From the NCBI GenBank assembly GCA_965227335.1, contig CBDDFV010000001.1, forward strand, positions 1 to 64,000: a stretch of 64,000 bases of DNA. Direction: 5' to 3'. The DNA comes from CBDDFV01 sp965227335. Lineage in GTDB: Bacteria > Planctomycetota > Phycisphaerae > Phycisphaerales > SM1A02. This document shows positions 9,047 through 17,984 of this stretch, one piece after another. Made by a program: the position numbers and the translations under genes. How positions within the stretch are numbered: the stretch's first letter is position 1; each line of letters starts with the position of its first letter. The notes beneath the pieces were generated by a model that saw nothing but the letters and a program-made list of their open reading frames with translations, searched no databases and had not been told where the DNA came from.

Positions 9047-10371
9047 GCGATCGTTCCCGGCGCATCGTGATCACGGGGCTCGGCTGGGTGACGCCGCTCG
9101 GTCACGACCTCGACACGGTCTGGCGCCGTCTGCTCAACGCGGAGACGGGCGTGGGTCCGATTGATCGCTTCGAGGCGAGTTCGTTTCCGACGCGTTTCGC
9201 GGCCCAGGTGCGCGACTACGACTTCACGGCGTTCGTGGACGACGCATCGGTGCATGCGCACGCGAATCCGAACACGCGGTACGCGCTCGGCGCCGCGCGT
9301 CAGGCGTGGCGCCAGGCCGGCCTCGACGACGTGAACGGCGGGCTCGATCGTCGGCGGGTCGGGATCTATCTCGGGGCGGGCGAGGGCGTGCTTGATTTCG
9401 ACAATTACGCGCGGACGAACCTGGCCGGCTGGGATGCGTCGAGTCGCAGCATTGACGCGAAGAAGTGGGCCGCGGCGGGCCTGAAGTACATGACCGCCGA
9501 CGCCGAGATCGAGCAGGAGCCCAACATGCCGGTCGCGCATCTCGCCCGCGAGTTCGGCGTGCGCGGCCCGGTGTACAACTGTCTCACCGCGTGCGCCGCG
9601 AGCACGCAGGCGATCGGCGAAGCGTGCGACATTCTTCGGCGCGGCGACGCCGACGTCATGCTCTCCGGCGGCGCGCACACGATGCTGCACGTCCTCGGCG
9701 TGACGGGGTTCAACCGATTGACGGCGCTTTCCACCCGCAACGATGAACCGCAGCAGGCGTCGCGCCCGTTCGATCGCACGCGCGACGGGTTCGTGATGGG
9801 CGAAGGGGCGGGCGTAGTGGTGCTCGAATCACTGGAGCACGCCGAGAAGCGCGGGGCGACGCCGCTCGCGGAGGTCGCGGGGTTCGGCTCCAGCGCCGAT
9901 GCGTTCCGCATCACGGACATGCATCCGGAGGGGCGCGGGCCGGCGGAGGCGATTCGCAAGGCGTTGAGGGAGGCGGGGATTGATCCGGCGGGCGTGGACG
10001 CGGATGGTCGACCGCTCGTGCATTACATTTCCGCGCACGGCACGGGGACGAAGGAGAACGACTCGATCGAGACGAAGGCGATCAAGTCGGTGTTCGGGGA
10101 GCTGGCCCCGAAGATCCCGGTGAGTTCGATCAAGTCGATGATGGGTCATCTGATCGCCGCGGCGGGCGCGGTGGAGTTGATCGCGTGCGTGCTGGCGATT
10201 CGTGATCAGGCCGCGCCCCCGACGATCAATCTGCGGAATCCCGATCCGGATCTTGATCTGGACTACATTCCGAACGAGGCGCGTCGGATGCCGATCGAGA
10301 CGTGCCTGAGCAATTCGTTCGGATTCGGGGGTCAGAACGACACGCTGGTGGTGCGTCGTTTCGAGGGATGA
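9043..10371 (+). CDS. Beta-ketoacyl-ACP synthase II-like ketosynthase (KS-alpha)
   Basis: A 442-residue condensing enzyme that elongates an acyl-ACP with malonyl-ACP. The triad is intact: Cys184 in LTACAAST, His332 in SAHGTGTKEND and His369 in KSMMGHLIAAAGAVE. Other FabF features are the RRGDADVMLSGG strand, GEGAGVVVLE and the C-terminal SNSFGFGGQND. It is the second gene of a two-gene unit with the dead homologue upstream. It could be an ordinary FabF paralogue, but pairing with an inactive partner points to a dedicated long-chain or polyketide-like condensation step. Stop at 10371; tRNA-Ala follows. Confidence 0.92.
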   Translation: MSDRSRRIVITGLGWVTPLGHDLDTVWRRLLNAETGVGPIDRFEASSFPTRFAAQVRDYDFTAFVDDASVHAHANPNTRYALGAARQAWRQAGLDDVNGGLDRRRVGIYLGAGEGVLDFDNYARTNLAGWDASSRSIDAKKWAAAGLKYMTADAEIEQEPNMPVAHLAREFGVRGPVYNCLTACAASTQAIGEACDILRRGDADVMLSGGAHTMLHVLGVTGFNRLTALSTRNDEPQQASRPFDRTRDGFVMGEGAGVVVLESLEHAEKRGATPLAEVAGFGSSADAFRITDMHPEGRGPAEAIRKALREAGIDPAGVDADGRPLVHYISAHGTGTKENDSIETKAIKSVFGELAPKIPVSSIKSMMGHLIAAAGAVELIACVLAIRDQAAPPTINLRNPDPDLDLDYIPNEARRMPIETCLSNSFGFGGQNDTLVVRRFEG

Positions 10372-10544
10372 GGGTCTGATATGGACGGGGGGAGGCCGGG
10401 GGGAAGCCGGGGGTGCGGGTCGCGGCGGCGGTTTCGCCGTTCGCGGCGTCGGCGGGGGCTTGATTGTCGGCGGTGATCGGCTATTCTTCCGGGTTCCCGC
10501 GACCCGCCGCGGGCGAGGCCTGACGCGCCTCGGACATTTCAGAT
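10372..10544. other. Spacer between ketosynthase operon and tRNA-Ala
   Basis: A 173-base stretch with G-runs (GGGGGGAGGCCGGGGGG near 10386-10402) and the tRNA promoter in its second half. I see no gene and no clear terminator hairpin here. Confidence 0.5.
10460..10487 (+). promoter_or_regulatory. Sigma-70-like promoter for tRNA-Ala
   Basis: TTGATT (10460-10465) and TATTCT (10482-10487) are separated by 16 bases and lie about 57 bases upstream of the tRNA 5' end, a plausible distance for a short leader. Confidence 0.5.
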
Positions 10545-10716
<172 letters not shown>

Positions 10717-10765
10717 AGTGAGGCGAAAGCCACGCCCCAGAATGTGAAGCCCCCCCGTCCCGAGA

Positions 10766-12634
10766 TCAGCCCCCCATCGCATCGAGGATCGTGACGACCT
10801 GCAACGCGACGACGACGAGAATGAACAGGCCGGCGGCCCAGTAGAACCCTGCACAGATCCAGGCCTGTGTCTTCTTCTGCCAGGATTCGAGGTCGTACAT
10901 CGCACGGGCGCCCTCCTCGACCGCAAGTCGCATGAGACTCAGCTTCGGATCGCCGCGCCGTGGCGGGGCGTCGGCGGGGCGATTCCCGGGGAGATCCTCG
11001 TTGCTCGGCTCGGGGTCGTCCCAGAAGTGATCGACGACCGACGGAATGAACCGCACGCGGTTTCGATTGATGACCAGGTTTCGATTCCGATCCGAGGGAT
11101 TCCGGATCGCCACTTCTTCGAGTGCTTCGAGCGCACGGTCGATCGTCCGGTCGCGATTGTCTGCGGCGTCGTCGTCGAAGCCGTCTCGAGCGGCCCGCAT
11201 GTGCTCATCGAGACGTTCTTCCTTGATCAGCGCGGGGCAATAGAGTTGATACACCAGGTGGCCCGCCGCCACCATCAGCGCCGCGGCATATCCGAAGCCC
11301 CACACCCAGGGCATGGTTCTCCGGGCCAGGGAGACCTCCTTGAGATCGTCGAGGAGGTCGTTCGACGCAGTCGACAAGGCGGCAACATCTCTTCGCAACA
11401 CCTCAAGGGGGCCGATCAGGTCGTTCGGCATCCCGTTGAGTTCGACCGCCTCGGCGAGCGCCGTTTCCGCCGTGTCAGCCGCGCTGTCGATCATCGCCTG
11501 GGACTGATCGGTGAGTCGATACGAACCGGTCGAGAACGCGGCCACTGCGGTCCACGCGCCCGCAATGATCGGGACGACGAGAAGCGACACGTACGAGGCC
11601 AGTGTCAATACACGAAGCTCGTTGATCGCGCGGACTGTGGACCAGCCGAACCCGCGTGTGAATCGGTTGACGCGTGTGTCCTGCCGCTCAAAAACGAGCC
11701 GCGCGTGCCCCCTACTCGAGAGACTATTGAGTACAACGGAAGCCGGCAGAGTTACCTCGTGAAAGTCAATACCCGGGGACGTGAGATCAGCTAACTGAGC
11801 CCCGTCGCCGAAGGTCGCCCCCCCGAACCAAGCCCCGTCGCCGAAGGTCGCCCTCTCGAAGTAGGCCCCGTCGCCGAAAGTCGCCCCCCCGAACCGAGCC
11901 CCGTCGCCGAAGGTCGCCGCCCCGAACCAACCCTCGTCGCCAAAGGTCGCCCCCTCGAACCAAGCCCGGTCGCCGAAGGTCGCCGCCGAGAACGTAGCCC
12001 TGTCGCCGAAGGTCGCCGTCACGTACCAAGCGTCGTCGCCGAAGGTCGCCCCGAACCGGGCCCCTTCGCCGAAGGTCGCCGCCACGAACCGAGCCCCGTC
12101 GCCGAAGGTCGCCCCGTCGAAGTCGGCCCCGTCGCCGAACGTCGCCCCGAACTGAGCCCCGTCGCCGAAGGTCGCCCCCCCGAAGTAGGCCTCGTCGCCG
12201 AAGGTCGCCCCCCCGAACTGAGCCCGATCGCCGAAGGTCGCCCCCCCGAAGTAGGCTCGTTGGCCAAACAGACAGGCGGACACGTTGAAGTGATCGGGCA
12301 TACGGAGCGAGTCGCACCTGCACGCGGAGATGACACAGCCTCGCAGAGCAACGCTGATAATCTCCTCTGTTCGACCGGTCGGCTCAATTGCTGCGACGAG
12401 CGCCCCTAGGTCGATTGCCTCGTCTCGTTCGTCATCCCAAAGGCGAACGCGGTTGAGCGTTACGCCGCCGAAGTCCGCGCCCTTTACCTCGTCCGCCGGT
12501 AGGGGCTTGCTCCAGGCTTCGACGATTTCACGGATGATTGCGTCGCGCTCGGCCGGGGTGGTCCCTTTCGGTATCAGCGCGGGTAAGGCCGCGTAGTCGT
12601 CTTCACCCCGCGGAAACTTGAACGCACCAGCCAT
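10766..12634 (-). CDS. Pentapeptide-repeat protein with three C-terminal membrane segments
   Basis: A 622-residue protein. The start at 12634 is chosen because GAGGAG lies seven bases upstream; a longer in-frame start to 12754 lacks this. The N-terminal ~130 residues are soluble, then 14 copies of ATFGDxAxF (a paired-pentapeptide unit, mostly 11 residues) form a predicted right-handed beta-helix. The C-terminal part has three hydrophobic helices (YVSLLVVPIIAGAW, a FGYAAALMVAAGHLVY segment and FYWAAGLFILVVVALQ) with an alpha-helical, acidic stretch between the first two. This membrane-tethered beta-helix form has no assigned role known to me. It is the sole cargo of the tRNA-bounded insert, so a defence, immunity or competitive function is conceivable but unproven. 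Confidence 0.85.
   Translation of the reverse strand: MAGAFKFPRGEDDYAALPALIPKGTTPAERDAIIREIVEAWSKPLPADEVKGADFGGVTLNRVRLWDDERDEAIDLGALVAAIEPTGRTEEIISVALRGCVISACRCDSLRMPDHFNVSACLFGQRAYFGGATFGDRAQFGGATFGDEAYFGGATFGDGAQFGATFGDGADFDGATFGDGARFVAATFGEGARFGATFGDDAWYVTATFGDRATFSAATFGDRAWFEGATFGDEGWFGAATFGDGARFGGATFGDGAYFERATFGDGAWFGGATFGDGAQLADLTSPGIDFHEVTLPASVVLNSLSSRGHARLVFERQDTRVNRFTRGFGWSTVRAINELRVLTLASYVSLLVVPIIAGAWTAVAAFSTGSYRLTDQSQAMIDSAADTAETALAEAVELNGMPNDLIGPLEVLRRDVAALSTASNDLLDDLKEVSLARRTMPWVWGFGYAAALMVAAGHLVYQLYCPALIKEERLDEHMRAARDGFDDDAADNRDRTIDRALEALEEVAIRNPSDRNRNLVINRNRVRFIPSVVDHFWDDPEPSNEDLPGNRPADAPPRRGDPKLSLMRLAVEEGARAMYDLESWQKKTQAWICAGFYWAAGLFILVVVALQVVTILDAMGG
11793..12258 (-). repeat. 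33-bp tandem repeats encoding the pentapeptide helix
   Basis: The core GTCGCCGAAGGTCGCC (plus strand) recurs with mostly 33-base spacing, about 14 times, with a few 30-base units. The repeats contain no stop in several frames, which is why spurious frames such as 11787-12323 appear. The high DNA identity between units favours expansion or contraction by slippage. Confidence 0.88.
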
Positions 12635-12794
12635 TCCCACGCTCCTCGATCGTACGGCCAGAACTGGGTGGGACATACGTATACACGAAAGGGAGCATCG
12701 TCTTTGAGATCGACGCCCTTCGCACCGGCGCGCCGGCTGGCCCGCGGGTGGCAACCATATGAGACGCGTCGACTTAGGAGGCGCTCATGCGGCC

Positions 12795-12936
12795 CATGGC
12801 ATGCAAGAGGTCGTCGGTTCGAGCCCGATCGGCTCCACTTTGGAACACCCGCGGTCAGCAGATGACTGCGGGTTGTTTCTTTTGCGGGGATTCCCGGTCC
12901 CGGTGATCAGCCGTCGCGGTGCGGTGCAGGAACGCC
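12795..12936 (+). repeat. Right copy of 142-bp direct repeat: orphan tRNA-Ala 3' half plus terminator (attR-like)
   Basis: Contains the tRNA-Ala sequence from the anticodon loop to the 3' end, without the acceptor 5' strand or D-arm, followed by the same terminator (12847-12883) and tail. It cannot fold as a tRNA. It marks the right end of the 2.2-kb insert. Confidence 0.9.
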
Positions 12937-13371
12937 TCGATTCGGGCCCGCGGCGCGGCTCGGCGTTCGCAGAAATCGAGCCGCGGCCCGGCGCACGCGA
13001 AGCAGAATGAGGTCGTCGGCCGCGCGGCGCCGGCGACGACCGCAACCCTGCCCGCCAATGACATCACCGCAGCAAACGGAAGGCGATCCGATACGCCGAG
13101 GCGGCGTCTCCGTGTCGGCGGGTCGCCATCCGGCGCGGCCGTCCCCCGAGCGTCACGGGCCGCCGCGCGCCTCGGGCGGCGACGGGAAAAGTGACCGCCA
13201 CCCATCCGGGGTCGTTTTCCCGTTGAACACGTCGCCGTATCTGCTTCAATTCAGTTGACAAGAACTGATGGGTTTCGTGTTCGCCGCGCGGCGGGCACGC
13301 GTTCGTCGAGGTCGTGGTTGCGGCGTCGAGACGCGATCGAAGCGTCCGATTCCGGCCCGGGAGCATGAAGA
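12937..13371. other. Intergenic region before the dockerin-tailed protein
   Basis: No convincing gene on either strand; the open frames here are GC-bias artefacts. A perfect -35-like TTGACA occurs at 13255-13260, but the matching -10 is poor (TGTTCG), so a promoter for the gene at 13372 is only suggested. Confidence 0.45.
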
Positions 13372-15075
13372 ATGACGCAGTCCCTTCGCACCGTGTTGAT
13401 CGTATCGCTGTGCCTTGCCGCCGCGCCGGGCGCCATCCTGGCCGGAGGCGGCGAGCCCGTCATCCTCGACCTGGCCGACGTCATCGGCGGCGGCGACGGG
13501 ACCGGCGGCGGCGCTGCGCAGGGCGTTGATCTCGCCACCGGGCTTCCCGCATCGGATCACGCGGACTTCCAGGTCTTCCCCGACGACGAGGCGGACTACG
13601 TGCTCGCCGTCTCGCCGTTCATTGACGGCGTGTTCGTCCCCGACGGCGGCGCGGGACCGAATCAGATCACGTCGTTGGGCGATCTCACGGATGTCTTCGC
13701 CGACACGACGCGCGCTTCGTGGGATCATCTGTGGAACGGCGAGAACATCGGCGGCAGCACGATCGTCGGCGGCTTCGACTACAGCGGTCCGGACCACTCG
13801 CTGCTCGGCATTCACGCCAACAAGGGCGTGACGTTCGATCTGGACGCACTCGAATCGCACCACCAGGGGGAGATCACCGAGTTCTCGTGCGTCCTCGGCC
13901 TCGACGACCAGGCCGGACCCGAGGGCAGCGTCGACTTCCATTTCTTTCTCGACGGCGAAGTCGTCTGGGAGGAGCTCAACGTCACGCCCGACACGGGCGG
14001 CGTGAGCGTGTCGTTCGAGATCGGACCCGAGACGCGGTTCCTGACGATCGCGGCGGCCGACACGGGCGACGTCATCTTCTCAGATGATGCGGCGCTCGGC
14101 GATCCGCGTCTCGTGCTCGACGGACCGATGATCGACACGCCCGATGCGAACGTCATCGCGGTCTACGTGCCGGACAGTCCGGACACGCTCGTCGGCTTCA
14201 ACACCCTCGACCCTGACGGCGTCGACATCGGCGCGCCCACCGCGACCCTCGCCGGCAACTTCGTGCGCGGCCTCGTGCTCGAGAACGCCAACTCCGGCTG
14301 GTACGTCACCTCGTCCACCTTCGAAGGCAATCCGCTCGGGGTGTGGCGACTTCAGAACGGCGTCTCGACGCAGCTCAGCACGCCGCCCTTCGACACGGTG
14401 TCGGTCGGCGGCATGGCTCGCGCGGCGTCGGGCGAGCACCTCTGGTACGTCGTCGATCCTGATATCACCGTCAAGAGTCCGAAGGACCCGCCTGTCGACG
14501 GGCCGCTCGACGACACCCTCTACCGGATCGATTTCGACGGCGCGATGACGGCGGAGACCGAACTCTTCGTGGCGGGGGCCGATCACGTCGCGATGACCGG
14601 CCTGGCGGCGCATCCCGTCACCGGCGAACTCTTCGCCGTCGGCTCGTGGACGACCGGCGAGACGGACTTCGGGGCGGTCTTCGCACTCAACCCCGACACG
14701 GGCGAGGCGACCGTTCTTGCGGACGCGGAGTTCTCGCCCGGAATCTCCGCGCTCGCGTTCACGACGGACGGCGAAGCGCTCATCTACGCGACCGGGTTCC
14801 CGGCGGAGCTGTTCGTGATCGATCTCGAGAAGGGCGACGTCAGTCCGCCGTTCGGCGGGCTGCCGTTCCCCACCAGCGCGATCGCCGTTGTCGACGATCT
14901 TGAACCGCCCCTGACCGGTGATCTCGACGGCGATGAAACGGTCGGTTCCGCGGATCTCGCGATCCTCCTCGCCGCGTGGGGGCCGTGCGTCGAACCGCCG
15001 TGTCCGGCGGACCTCGACGGGGACGGCGAGGTCGGCGCGGCGGATCTCGCCGCCCTGCTCGCCAACTGGGGTTAG
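13372..15075 (+). CDS. Secreted protein with C-terminal dockerin-like repeat pair
   Basis: 567 residues. The N-terminus MTQSLRTVLIVSLCLAAAPG followed by AILAGGG is a Sec signal peptide. The body is beta-rich and Asp/Gly-rich; residues from about 240 on read like a WD40/SMP-type propeller of six or so blades (LYRIDFDG, VFALNPDTGEATVLAD, ELFVIDLEKGDV). The last ~55 residues hold two calcium-loop repeats, GDLDGDETVGSADLAILL and ADLDGDGEVGAADLAALL, each ending in W-G, the dockerin-like tail common in Phycisphaerae. It is probably exported and surface-attached. Enzymatic function is not evident. A perfect hairpin follows the stop. Confidence 0.8.
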   Translation: MTQSLRTVLIVSLCLAAAPGAILAGGGEPVILDLADVIGGGDGTGGGAAQGVDLATGLPASDHADFQVFPDDEADYVLAVSPFIDGVFVPDGGAGPNQITSLGDLTDVFADTTRASWDHLWNGENIGGSTIVGGFDYSGPDHSLLGIHANKGVTFDLDALESHHQGEITEFSCVLGLDDQAGPEGSVDFHFFLDGEVVWEELNVTPDTGGVSVSFEIGPETRFLTIAAADTGDVIFSDDAALGDPRLVLDGPMIDTPDANVIAVYVPDSPDTLVGFNTLDPDGVDIGAPTATLAGNFVRGLVLENANSGWYVTSSTFEGNPLGVWRLQNGVSTQLSTPPFDTVSVGGMARAASGEHLWYVVDPDITVKSPKDPPVDGPLDDTLYRIDFDGAMTAETELFVAGADHVAMTGLAAHPVTGELFAVGSWTTGETDFGAVFALNPDTGEATVLADAEFSPGISALAFTTDGEALIYATGFPAELFVIDLEKGDVSPPFGGLPFPTSAIAVVDDLEPPLTGDLDGDETVGSADLAILLAAWGPCVEPPCPADLDGDGEVGAADLAALLANWG

Positions 15076-15085
15076 ACCGTCGAAG

Positions 15086-15113
15086 CGTCGCGGCCGATGC
15101 GTCGGCCGCGACG
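15086..15113. terminator. Perfect 12-bp inverted repeat between convergent genes
   Basis: CGTCGCGGCCGA and TCGGCCGCGACG flank a TGCG loop, 10 bases after the dockerin gene stop. There is no T-run, so it may be a bidirectional, factor-assisted terminator for this gene and the kinase gene arriving from the right. Confidence 0.55.
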
Positions 15114-15246
15114 GAGCGGCGGAGAGAGTCCGGAGATCCCTTCGCACGACGCACGGTTCGCGCAGCGGGCCCGGATGCGGGCGAGATTCACTCGTCGGCG
15201 TCCGGCGCCCGCCCGCGGGATCGTGGGCGGCGGTCAACGCCGGGCG

Positions 15247-17367
15247 TCACCGCGGATCGCGAAGCGATGCTCGCGTGATCCGGACCTGATCCCGCAGGGC
15301 TCGCTCGAGATTCCGCTGACTGTCGGGACGATCGGGGAACTTCGCGGCGAAGGCGCGGGCGACGTCGACGCGGAGATCGGCGTAGACGACGGCGCGCTCG
15401 TGATTCCCCTGCTGCGCCCAGAATCGGGCGAGGCGTCCGGCGGAGGCGAGGTAGACCTTCGTGTGCAGCATGACGGCGCTGTCGAACGTGTACAGCAGAC
15501 GCGCCTCCTCGAAAGCAGCTTCGAACCAGCGCTGCGCCGTGTCGAGATCGCCGGCGGCTTCGGCCGCCACGCCTCGTCGCCGCAGGTCGCTGATGCGGTA
15601 CGCGCGGAACTGCGGGCTGCCCGGCTCCGCGTCGAGCATCGCGTCGAGAATGACGCGGGCTTCTTCGTCATGCTCGGCCGCGCCCGCCGCATCGCCCTCC
15701 CGCTCGTCGAGCCGGGCGAGATTCCAGTGGCTGATGAAGTGTGCATGTCGACTCGACGTGAACTCGGGATGGGTCTCGACAAGCGAAACGGCGATCTCGT
15801 GCTGTCGCTCGAGCCACCCTCGCGCGGCGTCGTATTCCTTGCGCTGCATCCGCCACATTCCGAGTCGGCCGTAATCCCACACCAGATTGTCCTTGGCCCG
15901 CCGATGGTCGGGCCGGGCCTCATGAGAGCCCTCGTCGACCGCCAGCGCCCGCTCGTACCACGCGAGCGCAGCGTCGGGACTTCCTTCGTGTCGCTCGATG
16001 TCCCCGCGCCGGGCGAGGATGTCGCTGTACTCGCACTGCAGATCGATCGACGGCGCGTCGATCGCGTCGTAGATCGCCGCCGCGCGTTCGAGCCGGGCCC
16101 GCGCGACGTCGGTCCGGCCGCATTCGATATCCATCGCGGCGCAGAGTGAGAGCGTGTGAACGAGCGCGGCGTCCGACTCAGGTTCGCGCTCGTGGTTGTC
16201 GAGCAGCGCCACGAGTCGTTCGAGCGATTCGTGCAGCATCTGCGACCGCATGTCCGCCGTGCCCAGCGTATTGCGAAGGTCGTGGGCGAAGTTCGTCAGT
16301 CCGTAGGCGAGGTCCCGCGCGTCGCGAAAACGGCCGATGGCGTCGTCGCGGGCGGCGACGGCGGCCTGGCGCTCCCGCCAGACGCCGAACCCGCCGGCCA
16401 CGAGGGCCGTCGCCACCAGACCGATGACGGCGAAGGCCCGTCGGTGGCGGCGGAGACAGCAGGCGAGTTCGTACCGGGCGGAAGGCGTCCGGGCCTCGAC
16501 GGGACGATGGCCCGACCAGCGGTCGAGATCGGCGAGCAGAGCGTTGACGTCGGCGTACCGATCGGCGGGATTGTCCGCGAGTCCCTTCGCGACGATCGCC
16601 TCCAGCGTCGCGTCAACGCGGGCGCCGGTCGTCCGCATCGGCCGGACGTCGCCGCGCTCCCACCCGCCGTCGCGATCCGGCGACAGGCCGAAGGGTCGTT
16701 CATCCGTGAGCAGTTCATACAACAACGCGCTCAGGCTGAACACATCGGAGCGCGTCGTCAGGTCGCGGGCGCCCGCGAGCTGCTCGGGGCTCATGGCGCC
16801 GAACGTGCCGGCCCGCGTCGGATGATCCGTGTGCGATTCGTGCAGGCGGCGGGCGAGACCGAAGTCGATCACCTTGACGACGCCGTCCTCGTCGACGAGG
16901 ACGTTCTGCGGCTTGATGTCGCAGTGCAGCACGCCGTTCTCGTGGGCGTGGGCGATGGCCAGCGCGGCGTCGCGAAACAGGCCCAGCCGCGTCGCCCGCG
17001 GAAGGTCGTGACTCGTCGCGTAGCGGGTGATCGGCTGCGCCCCGGGGATGAACTCCATCACGATCCAGGAGCGTTGCGGGGGTTCGGCGAGCGACGCATC
17101 GTGAACAATGGCGATGTGCGGATGACGCAGGCGGCCCACCGCCTCGATTTCGTGTCGGGCGAGACCGGCGGCGCCGGGGTGGAGCAGCTTGATCGCGATC
17201 TCCCGCCGCGGATGATCCTGCTCGCCCAGGTAGACGGCGCCCATGCCGCCCCCGCCGATACGACGCAGGATGCGTCGCCCGCCGATCTCGGCCGGGAGGT
17301 CGGGCTCGCACGCGGTCTCGGCGTCGGCGAGCGTCATGATGCGATCGACGACGTCGTCGCCGCGCAT
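15247..17367 (-). CDS. Membrane Ser/Thr protein kinase with TPR-like sensor domain
   Basis: 706 residues. The Hanks-type kinase domain spans about 28-290: GGGGMGAVY P-loop, Lys60 in AIKLL, catalytic loop HCDIKPQN with Asp150 (HCD in place of HRD), DFG at 168-170 and a SPEQ-type activation segment. One membrane helix (about 311-330) separates it from a C-terminal region of some 370 residues with TPR-like helical repeats (ALAWYERALAVDE, DAARGWLERQHEIA, AQRWFEAAFEEARLL). It is immediately downstream of an ECF sigma gene with a two-base gap and is surely co-transcribed. In planctomycetes such kinase-sigma pairs are thought to replace anti-sigma control, with the kinase phosphorylating the sigma factor. 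Confidence 0.9.
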   Translation of the reverse strand: MRGDDVVDRIMTLADAETACEPDLPAEIGGRRILRRIGGGGMGAVYLGEQDHPRREIAIKLLHPGAAGLARHEIEAVGRLRHPHIAIVHDASLAEPPQRSWIVMEFIPGAQPITRYATSHDLPRATRLGLFRDAALAIAHAHENGVLHCDIKPQNVLVDEDGVVKVIDFGLARRLHESHTDHPTRAGTFGAMSPEQLAGARDLTTRSDVFSLSALLYELLTDERPFGLSPDRDGGWERGDVRPMRTTGARVDATLEAIVAKGLADNPADRYADVNALLADLDRWSGHRPVEARTPSARYELACCLRRHRRAFAVIGLVATALVAGGFGVWRERQAAVAARDDAIGRFRDARDLAYGLTNFAHDLRNTLGTADMRSQMLHESLERLVALLDNHEREPESDAALVHTLSLCAAMDIECGRTDVARARLERAAAIYDAIDAPSIDLQCEYSDILARRGDIERHEGSPDAALAWYERALAVDEGSHEARPDHRRAKDNLVWDYGRLGMWRMQRKEYDAARGWLERQHEIAVSLVETHPEFTSSRHAHFISHWNLARLDEREGDAAGAAEHDEEARVILDAMLDAEPGSPQFRAYRISDLRRRGVAAEAAGDLDTAQRWFEAAFEEARLLYTFDSAVMLHTKVYLASAGRLARFWAQQGNHERAVVYADLRVDVARAFAAKFPDRPDSQRNLERALRDQVRITRASLRDPR

Positions 17368-17369
17368 GC

Positions 17370-17984
17370 TCAGGCGACCTCCGTGAAGAAGTCGGATTGA
17401 CGCAGGCTGCCCTCCATCACGACGATCGCCCGGGCCCGGCGCATTCGCGCGGCGCCCTCGGAGACGCCGATGGTCCGGGCCACCTCCGCCATCGAACGGC
17501 CCCCGATGTCGTACTGTTCAATCACGTGACGCTGATGGGCGGGCAGTCGTTCGAGTGCAGCGCGGACGCGGAGCCGGGTCTCCGACGTGGACACCGTCCG
17601 GGAGGGCGTGAGCGTCGTCTCGGACAGCAGGGCGTGCAGGGTCGCCTGCTCATCGAGCGAGCCGGCGGCGCGTCGGCCGAGTTCGCGTCGGGCGGTTCGC
17701 GCGGCGTCGAGGAAGCTCCGTCGCGCGACCTGGCGGGCCCACGCCTTGAACGCTTCGTATCCGCCCCTTCGGAACAGCGTCATGTCACGCACGATCTCGA
17801 TGCCGCACACTTCCTGCACGACGTCATCGGCGGTGACGACGCGGGAAAGAGCGGGGTCGAGCCATGTGTCCACTTCCCGCCGGAGCCACGGCGTGATCAG
17901 TCGGATCAACTCCCGTCGGGCGGCGACATCGCCGTCGCGGGTTGCGCGCAACACCAGCGAATCAAGTTTGTCGATGTCACTCAC
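17370..17984 (-). CDS. ECF-type RNA polymerase sigma factor, kinase-linked
   Basis: About 204 residues from the GTG at 17984, chosen because GAGGGGG lies nine bases upstream and the protein then starts MSDIDKLDSLV; an upstream GTG at 18008 is also possible. Region 2 includes TADDVVQEVCGIEI and region 4 includes RLPAHQRHVIEQYDIGG plus the helix-turn-helix SMAEVARTIGVSEGAARMRRARA. No anti-sigma gene is adjacent; a Ser/Thr kinase follows directly, so regulation by phosphorylation is the likeliest model. Target promoters are unknown. Confidence 0.88.
   Translation of the reverse strand: MSDIDKLDSLVLRATRDGDVAARRELIRLITPWLRREVDTWLDPALSRVVTADDVVQEVCGIEIVRDMTLFRRGGYEAFKAWARQVARRSFLDAARTARRELGRRAAGSLDEQATLHALLSETTLTPSRTVSTSETRLRVRAALERLPAHQRHVIEQYDIGGRSMAEVARTIGVSEGAARMRRARAIVVMEGSLRQSDFFTEVA

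Noticed and set aside
11027..11794. Plus-strand 255-codon frame opposite the pentapeptide gene
   Set aside because: Shadow of the membrane part of the real gene; no ribosome binding site or domain.
11787..12323. Minus-strand 178-codon frame rich in GGDLRRRG repeats
   Set aside because: It is a shifted frame of the 33-bp repeats that encode the pentapeptide helix; it lacks the signal for a start and has no fold logic.
12795..12867. Second tRNA-Ala gene
   Set aside because: Only the part from the anticodon loop to the 3' end is present; acceptor 5' strand and D-arm are missing.
12785..13045. Minus-strand frame containing IGLEPTTSCMP
   Set aside because: This is the well-known false protein read from tRNA sequence; it lies on the tRNA-Ala remnant in the right direct repeat.
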